From the NCBI GenBank assembly GCA_945889235.1, contig CAMDBK010000066.1, forward strand, positions 1 through 11,697: a DNA stretch of 11,697 bases, in the 5' to 3' direction. Shown here piece by piece: positions 6,731 through 11,697 of the stretch. Source of the DNA: Chitinophaga pinensis. GTDB taxonomy: Bacteria; Bacteroidota; Bacteroidia; SXHM01. Below the pieces are notes generated by a model that saw only the letters and a program-made list of their open reading frames with translations, was not told the DNA's origin and did no database searches. Numbering within the stretch: position 1 is the first letter of the stretch; the number at the start of each line of letters is the position of its first letter. The translations under genes were made by a program, and so were the position numbers.

Positions 6731-7630
6731 ATGAAACAACAGAAAATTAATTGGAAAAAACTTGTTTTTTTTACAGCAGTAAACGTAATAGTTTTTTTTA
6801 TTATTTTAAGCCTTGTTTCTGGCGCACCAAAATTGGTGAAATTTAATAATGTTGAATTGATGCGTAAAATGGGAGACTCACTTGAAGTTGCTATTAAAAT
6901 CACGCTTGAGAATCCGAATTTATTTTCAGTTACAGGTAAGGATGTTGTTTTTTCTTCTTCTGCTTCCTCAGGGTTTATCGGAAAAGGAAGAATCGGCAAA
7001 TTTACAATTGGTCCGAGATCTTCTGATTCGATAACAGTCATAATGATGTTGAATTCCGATCAATTGATGAAAGCTTATACTTCTAAAGTTGATAATTTTG
7101 AAAGTACAATTACTGTCCAAGGATCTTTTTCACCACTTTTTTTTGTTAATGAAGTCAATATCGAATCAACGATTCCTAAAAAAGAAATTAATGGTTTGAT
7201 ATTATCATCATTTTTTGCAGACAACAACATTAGTTTCGATTCGCTTAACTATAGGCCTGTTAGTCCTGTAGAGTCAAAAATGAATTTTAATGTGAAAGTA
7301 AAAAATACTTTCAATTTTGAATTTACTGTCAAAAGTATTGAAATGGAGGTACTGCCGAGTGCAAATAGCCAAACAGTAATGGGGAATTGGTCCCTAGAAA
7401 AGGAGGTAGTGATGGAACCAAAGAAGGAGATGCACTTAAATGGTGTTTTACGTGTTCATCACATTGCACTGATGATGGCTGGTATCGAAAAAGGGGGGAA
7501 AGAATTAAATAGCGCATACATTAAAGGAACGGCTTCTTTGGTTTTAGATGCGGAAACTATCAAAGTTCCATTTGGTTTTGGTGTTACTGCTGACATGAAT
7601 CAACTAAAAATTGAACCGGGCGGAAATTAG
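6731..7630 (+). CDS. Membrane-anchored protein with LEA14/WHy-like domains
   Basis: A 299-residue protein with an N-terminal TM anchor (11-29, preceded by basic KINWKK), placing the rest in the periplasm. Residues about 35-148 resemble an LEA14/WHy (water stress and hypersensitive response) beta-sandwich: a strand ending in the LENPNLFSV segment (59-67), then G-x-G-x-I-G-x-F-x-I and a polar I-x-V strand. Residues about 175-290 repeat a similar strand pattern (FNVKVKNTFNFEF), suggesting a second, diverged copy. It is the only gene in the cluster with no phospho-signalling domain. Bacterial LEA14-like proteins are often lipoproteins or anchored proteins tied to envelope stress or lipid handling, but their biochemical role is poorly defined. 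It lies 13 nt after the protease gene and 2 nt before the ABC transporter gene, so it may be a periplasmic partner of either. Domain assignment moderate; being a real gene is firm. Confidence 0.85.
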   Translation: MKQQKINWKKLVFFTAVNVIVFFIILSLVSGAPKLVKFNNVELMRKMGDSLEVAIKITLENPNLFSVTGKDVVFSSSASSGFIGKGRIGKFTIGPRSSDSITVIMMLNSDQLMKAYTSKVDNFESTITVQGSFSPLFFVNEVNIESTIPKKEINGLILSSFFADNNISFDSLNYRPVSPVESKMNFNVKVKNTFNFEFTVKSIEMEVLPSANSQTVMGNWSLEKEVVMEPKKEMHLNGVLRVHHIALMMAGIEKGGKELNSAYIKGTASLVLDAETIKVPFGFGVTADMNQLKIEPGGN

Positions 7631-7632
7631 TT

Positions 7633-9963
7633 ATGGAAGAAATTAGATATCAGTTTTTCCAGAATGCCCAACTACTGAAAAAACTAAAATTTGCATCTGG
7701 GAAACAAATTTCTTTGTCTATTGGGAAAGTGGGTACGGATATTATTTTTTCTGTGAATGAAGTTTCCCGATTACATGCTCAACTTGTGTGTGATGGAAAC
7801 AGAGTTTATATACAGGATTGCAATAGCACTAATGGAACTTTTATAAATGGTCAGAAAATTGCTGCTGGTCAATTGATTCCCATTAATATAGATGACAATA
7901 TCAGTTTTTCTCATGCAAAATCTGCAATTCTTATTGTTGGCGACAAAGTGCCTGTGGCAATAAGTTCACGAGTAAGTTCAAATGCTTCTTCATCTGCTGG
8001 CGTTTCTTCATTATTAAAATATCTTGCCAACAAACCTGAAATTACGATCGGTCGATCGCCTGATTGCGATGTTGTGTTGTCGCATACTTCTGTAAGTCGT
8101 GTTCATGCAAGAGTAAGAAAGACATCTTCGGGCAAGTATCAAATAACGGATGAGGGGTCTCTTAATGGAACTTTCGTAAATAATAGAAAAATTAGTTCTG
8201 CTGAAGTTTCAGGAAATGATAAAATATTCGTAGGTCGTTTTCAGTTAAGTCTTGAGGGAGAAGGTCGAAACTTAAGTAACGAGTCTGCTGTTCGGGCTAC
8301 AAGAGTATGCAAACAATATGGTAATGGTTTTCTTGCATTGAAAGAAACATCGTTTGATATTCCTGCAGGTGGGTTGATTGCAATTATGGGGCCGTCAGGA
8401 TGCGGGAAATCCACATTGTTAAAAGTGCTCAATGGTGATTCTCCGGCTTCTGCTGGCGAAGTTTATGTTAACGGTCTCGAACTTATTAGTAATTACGGTT
8501 ATCTTAAAACACAAATCGGTTATGTGCCGCAAGATGATATTGTGCATCGTGAACTAACAGTTGAGCAATCATTATACTATGCCTCTCATATTCGACTTGT
8601 TGGAGTGAAAGATGAATTCGTACAGGCCAAGATAGAACAATTGCTTCGAGAACTAAATATCGCTGAAATAAGAAACAATTTGGTTTCAAAGATTAGTGGT
8701 GGACAACGTAAACGTGTTTCAATTGCTGTTGAATTATTGTCTGACCCGGCTGTACTTTTTCTAGATGAGCCAACTTCACCGTTAGACCCTCAGACGATTG
8801 AGGAGTTTATGGGCATTTTGAGAAACCTTTCTGAAAAGGGGACAACTGTTGTGATGGTAACACACAAACCGGATGACCTTGCTCATATGGATTCTGTAAT
8901 GTTCATGGCTGAGGGAGGCTACTTAATATATTATGGTGGTGCAACGGCCTATAAAGAATATTTCAATGTGAGTGCGCCGGTTGAAGTGTATGCAAATATT
9001 GCTGGAGAAAAAGCAAAGTATTGGATAAACAAAACCAATAAACCAGCCAATTCGTTAAATATTTCTCAGAATTCGAATCGAAAAATAGACAATTCCGTTA
9101 ATCCGATTCGACAGTTTTTCTGGTTGCTAAGTCGATATTTTAAGATCAAAACCAACGATAGAAAAAATTCTGCAATTATGATTTTGCAGGCACCGATTAT
9201 TGCGGCATTGATTTGTTTTATTTTTGATGAAATCAGCAGCGCAGTTCCTTTTTTGATGGCTATATCTGCTATTTGGTTTGGGGTAAATAATGCCGCTAGA
9301 GAAATTGTTGCGGAAGCACCAATTTATAAGCGCGAACGAATGTTCAATGTGCTGATCATTCCTTACATTTTTTCTAAAGTTAGTGTACTTGGAATTTTTG
9401 CACTTATACAAGCTATACTTTTTAATTTTATAATTTGGGGATGGTATTCAAATCATTCAAATTTTATTGGATGGGCCGATCCAATGACAGGTACAATATG
9501 GATGTTTTTTCTTACTGTTATTTCTTCTTTATTCGGTTTATATATTTCATCAATTTCAGATAGTTCAGAAAAAGTTATGTCCATTGTTCCTATTGCTGTT
9601 ATTCCTCAAATCATGCTAGCAGGAATTGTTGCAAAAATTCCAAATGCAGCTGTAGAGTTTATCAGTTATTTTACTTTTTCTCGTTGGGGTACTGAAGGGT
9701 TCGATCACATCCAAGATAAAATTGTTGAACGGATTCCAAGAATTACGCCGGCAGCGAACCCTGGTGATGCACCGACAATAGATCATCACGATAGTCTTAT
9801 TCGTGCTTATCCTCAACTTAAAAATAATTTTCATAGTTCATATCAATCCAACTTCGGTGAACATGCTGGTACATTAATGCTTGATGGAACAATCGTTTTT
9901 ATTCTCGGTTTTATTTTTTTTGTTGGAATTTGGATTTCATTGAAGAAAAAAGATTCTATTTAA
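7633..9963 (+). CDS. FHA-FHA-ABC half-transporter (Rv1747-like layout)
   Basis: A 776-residue fusion. FHA1 is about 20-103 (S45-R-x-H48, N64-S-T-N67-G-T69; the usual GR is G31-K32). FHA2 is about 135-207 (G140-R141-S142, S155-R-x-H158, N178-G-T180). A Ser-rich linker (104-134) lies between them. The ABC ATPase (about 220-435) has Walker A G253-PSGCGK-S260, Q-loop Q300, signature S355-G-G-Q-R359, Walker B ending D378-E379, and H-loop H411. After Walker B the family's usual TSGLDP reads TSPLDP. The C-terminal ABC2-type membrane domain (about 490-770) has five or six helices (near 514-530, 536-552, 572-602, 620-640, 648-666, 752-769) and a large loop (669-750) before the last, as in ABCG-type exporters. 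One NBD and one membrane domain imply a homodimer. M. tuberculosis Rv1747 has the same order and is controlled by its adjacent kinase PknF; here a kinase gene also follows, 9 nt downstream. Exported substrate unknown. Confidence 0.96.
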   Translation: MEEIRYQFFQNAQLLKKLKFASGKQISLSIGKVGTDIIFSVNEVSRLHAQLVCDGNRVYIQDCNSTNGTFINGQKIAAGQLIPINIDDNISFSHAKSAILIVGDKVPVAISSRVSSNASSSAGVSSLLKYLANKPEITIGRSPDCDVVLSHTSVSRVHARVRKTSSGKYQITDEGSLNGTFVNNRKISSAEVSGNDKIFVGRFQLSLEGEGRNLSNESAVRATRVCKQYGNGFLALKETSFDIPAGGLIAIMGPSGCGKSTLLKVLNGDSPASAGEVYVNGLELISNYGYLKTQIGYVPQDDIVHRELTVEQSLYYASHIRLVGVKDEFVQAKIEQLLRELNIAEIRNNLVSKISGGQRKRVSIAVELLSDPAVLFLDEPTSPLDPQTIEEFMGILRNLSEKGTTVVMVTHKPDDLAHMDSVMFMAEGGYLIYYGGATAYKEYFNVSAPVEVYANIAGEKAKYWINKTNKPANSLNISQNSNRKIDNSVNPIRQFFWLLSRYFKIKTNDRKNSAIMILQAPIIAALICFIFDEISSAVPFLMAISAIWFGVNNAAREIVAEAPIYKRERMFNVLIIPYIFSKVSVLGIFALIQAILFNFIIWGWYSNHSNFIGWADPMTGTIWMFFLTVISSLFGLYISSISDSSEKVMSIVPIAVIPQIMLAGIVAKIPNAAVEFISYFTFSRWGTEGFDHIQDKIVERIPRITPAANPGDAPTIDHHDSLIRAYPQLKNNFHSSYQSNFGEHAGTLMLDGTIVFILGFIFFVGIWISLKKKDSI

Positions 9964-9972
9964 AATTCTGTC

Positions 9973-11679
9973 ATGATTAGCAAAAAAATTGGTAACTACG
10001 AAGTAAAATCCCTGCTCGGTGAAGGCGGAATGGGTAACGTATATCTCGCAGTTCACACGCAGCTTGGCAGAAAGGTTGCAATTAAGAGTTTACACCAGCA
10101 ACTTGTAAAAAATGAAGGTCTGCGTGCACGCTTCAAGCAGGAAGCAAATACTATGGCGCATTTGCAGCACAATGGAATTGTATCCTTGTTTGATTTTGTT
10201 GAAGATGAAAATGGTTTGTTTTTAATCATGGAGCTTGTTGATGGAACCCCACTTGATGAATACATCAAAAATGTTTCTGGTCCAATTCCTGCCGAGCGTG
10301 CCATCCCAATTATGCAATGTATTCTTGAAGCATTTGCTTATGCACACACGGAAGGCGTAGTTCATCGCGACATAAAGCCTGCAAATATCCTGCTTACAAA
10401 AAATGGTAAAGTAAAAATTCTGGATTTTGGAATTGCAAAGATGCTGAGTGATGCTGGAAACAAACTCACGAAAGCTGGAACCCAAATGGGAACTGTTTTT
10501 TACATGAGTCCAGAACAAGTACAAGGCAAAGAAGTTGATCAGCGGTCAGACATTTATTCATTGGGTATAACATTCTACCAGATGTTGACTGGTGTTACTC
10601 CATACGAAGGAATGACAACTGAATATGAGGTTTATAATAAAATTGTAATGGAACCTCTGCCATTTGCTAGTTCGTATTATCCAAATGTACCAACGAAGTT
10701 GGATGAAGTGATTTTAAAAGCAACTGCAAAGAAATTGGAGGACCGTTACCAAAACTGTGACGAATTTCTTGATCAAATAGTAGCTTTTGGAATTAAAGAT
10801 GGTTGGAATTTTTCTATAGAAAAAGAACATATTAAATCAACAGAACTTTCTAATCTACCCGAAGCATCAATAAAAAATAATTCAGATCAGGCTATCGAAA
10901 CCGATGATTTGCAAACTGAAGTTGAAAAGAGTGAAAAGTTAGAGAGCGCTATTGGAAATGGTTTGAATCAAATAGAGGAAATAAGTGAGGTGAATTCCTC
11001 CGATTCAAAGGAAGAAGCTTCAAATCTAATTTCAGGTGAACTCGATCGCATTGATTTGAAGGAACTAGATACTCCTTTGAACAAGAAAGGTTCGATCTTA
11101 GTAAAGTATAAATATTATGTTTTGTCGGCCGCAGCTCTCTTCTTAATTGTTTTCATTTTCATTTTTAAATCAAAAGGTCAAAATGCCGATTTAGAAAGTA
11201 AACGGATATTAGATTCGATCAATAGTAGCAATACTGCTCTAGTAATTAAGCGGGTGTCAGATTCTTTGATCAATGCACATAATTCAACTATCAGAAATAC
11301 ACCCTCTCAATCCTCTTCAGTCGATCCCAATTCCTCAAAAGTAAACAATCAAGAACAGGTTAATCCTAATTCAAAAAGTACAACAAATAATAATGAGAAT
11401 AATGCTAAAGCGTATGCCAATGCTGAAAAGAAGAAAGAGCGGTTAAGAAAGGAAGGTATTCAAAACGAAATACACGATTTACAGAAAAAATTGGAAGCTG
11501 GAAATATTAGTTTGACGCAAGAACATAACAGGATGAGAAAGATACAAGAATGGCAAATAGGTCGTTTACCTAAAAAAAGGGAAATGCAAATTGCGGCACA
11601 AAATGACGTAATTCAACAATGGGAAAAATATGTAAATTCATTGATGAATTCTATAAGTCAACTACAATCTCAGTTATAA
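9973..11679 (+). CDS. Transmembrane Hanks-type Ser/Thr protein kinase (RD) with periplasmic coiled coil
   Basis: A 568-residue protein. The N-terminal kinase domain (about 8-270) has every key residue: G16-E-G-G-M-G-N-V23, K38, E57, H131-R-D133, K135, N138, D151-F-G153, S179-P-E181. The activation loop offers T166, T170 and T174 for autophosphorylation, as in PknB-type RD kinases. A long acidic, Ser/Glu-rich juxtamembrane segment (285-370) contains T310 and T315 in acidic settings, possible FHA docking sites. One TM helix (about 380-398) leads to a disordered Asn/Ser-rich stretch (404-475), then a helical coiled coil (478-568). There are no PASTA repeats, so this is not a muropeptide sensor of PrkC type. 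The catalytic-TM-linker-coiled coil order mirrors the phosphatase at 2295-3920. It is probably the main membrane writer for the FHA proteins, and the ABC transporter just upstream is the best substrate candidate. Start ATG at 9973 lies 9 nt after the transporter stop. Confidence 0.97.
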   Translation: MISKKIGNYEVKSLLGEGGMGNVYLAVHTQLGRKVAIKSLHQQLVKNEGLRARFKQEANTMAHLQHNGIVSLFDFVEDENGLFLIMELVDGTPLDEYIKNVSGPIPAERAIPIMQCILEAFAYAHTEGVVHRDIKPANILLTKNGKVKILDFGIAKMLSDAGNKLTKAGTQMGTVFYMSPEQVQGKEVDQRSDIYSLGITFYQMLTGVTPYEGMTTEYEVYNKIVMEPLPFASSYYPNVPTKLDEVILKATAKKLEDRYQNCDEFLDQIVAFGIKDGWNFSIEKEHIKSTELSNLPEASIKNNSDQAIETDDLQTEVEKSEKLESAIGNGLNQIEEISEVNSSDSKEEASNLISGELDRIDLKELDTPLNKKGSILVKYKYYVLSAAALFLIVFIFIFKSKGQNADLESKRILDSINSSNTALVIKRVSDSLINAHNSTIRNTPSQSSSVDPNSSKVNNQEQVNPNSKSTTNNNENNAKAYANAEKKKERLRKEGIQNEIHDLQKKLEAGNISLTQEHNRMRKIQEWQIGRLPKKREMQIAAQNDVIQQWEKYVNSLMNSISQLQSQL

Positions 11680-11697
11680 TACATAAATTAGTACGGC

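Noticed and set aside
7293..7313. TGAAAGTA / TACTTTCA hairpin with A5 loop in the LEA14-like gene.
   Set aside because: An 8-bp AT-rich stem in a low-complexity coding stretch; expected by chance in AT-rich DNA.
9073..9111. TCGAATCG...CGATTCGA arms followed by a T-run in the ABC transporter gene.
   Set aside because: An 8-bp stem with a 23-nt loop in the middle of a coding region before the membrane domain is more likely chance than a terminator.
63..11679. A type VI secretion regulatory locus (PpkA/PppA/Fha).
   Set aside because: Kinase, phosphatase and FHA genes fit, but no Tss structural, Hcp, VgrG or ClpV gene lies in the window.
9973..11679. PASTA-type PknB/PrkC kinase.
   Set aside because: The extracellular part is disordered then coiled coil; no PASTA repeat pattern is present.

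Overview
The window is a single, tightly packed, same-strand gene cluster: nine genes on the + strand from 63 to 11679, with only 18 bases of non-coding sequence after the last stop. AT-rich DNA, poor Shine-Dalgarno sites, and lipocalin-like, LEA14-like and Zn-ribbon/FHA proteins all suggest a member of the Bacteroidota, but no marker gene is present, so this is an inference. Gaps between genes are 2, 4, 51, 0, 4, 13, 2 and 9 nt. This looks like one transcript, possibly divided at the 51-nt gap (3921-3971). No RNA gene, mobile element, CRISPR array or phage gene was seen, and no stretch over 300 bases lacks a gene.

Layout: (1) 63-710, a soluble Zn-ribbon/FHA protein with repeated TQ[IV]xG motifs; (2) 713-2290, a signal peptide, degenerate periplasmic vWA-like domain, TM segment, cytosolic coiled coil and FHA; (3) 2295-3920, a PP2C phosphatase with a TM segment and a periplasmic tail; (4) 3972-4775, a short soluble Ser/Thr kinase of non-RD type; (5) 4776-5492, FHA-TM-lipocalin-like; (6) 5497-6717, FHA-TM-M48 zinc metallopeptidase; (7) 6731-7630, a membrane-anchored protein with LEA14/WHy-like domains; (8) 7633-9963, FHA-FHA-ABC ATPase-ABC2 membrane domain, with the layout of mycobacterial Rv1747; (9) 9973-11679, a canonical RD Ser/Thr kinase with a TM segment and a periplasmic coiled coil.

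Together the genes form a complete phosphothreonine circuit: two writers (kinases), one eraser (PP2C) and six reader (FHA) domains on five proteins. Seven of the nine proteins cross or are anchored in the inner membrane. Four FHA proteins link a cytosolic reader to an envelope part: a vWA-like domain, a lipocalin-like domain, a protease and an exporter. The inferred job is control of envelope proteolysis and export by reversible phosphorylation. Separate pieces have precedents (T6SS PpkA/PppA/Fha, PknF-Rv1747, GarA/OdhI), but I do not recognise this combination as a named system. At DNA level, two strong 24-nt inverted repeats lie inside coding sequence on either side of the gene 2/gene 3 junction.
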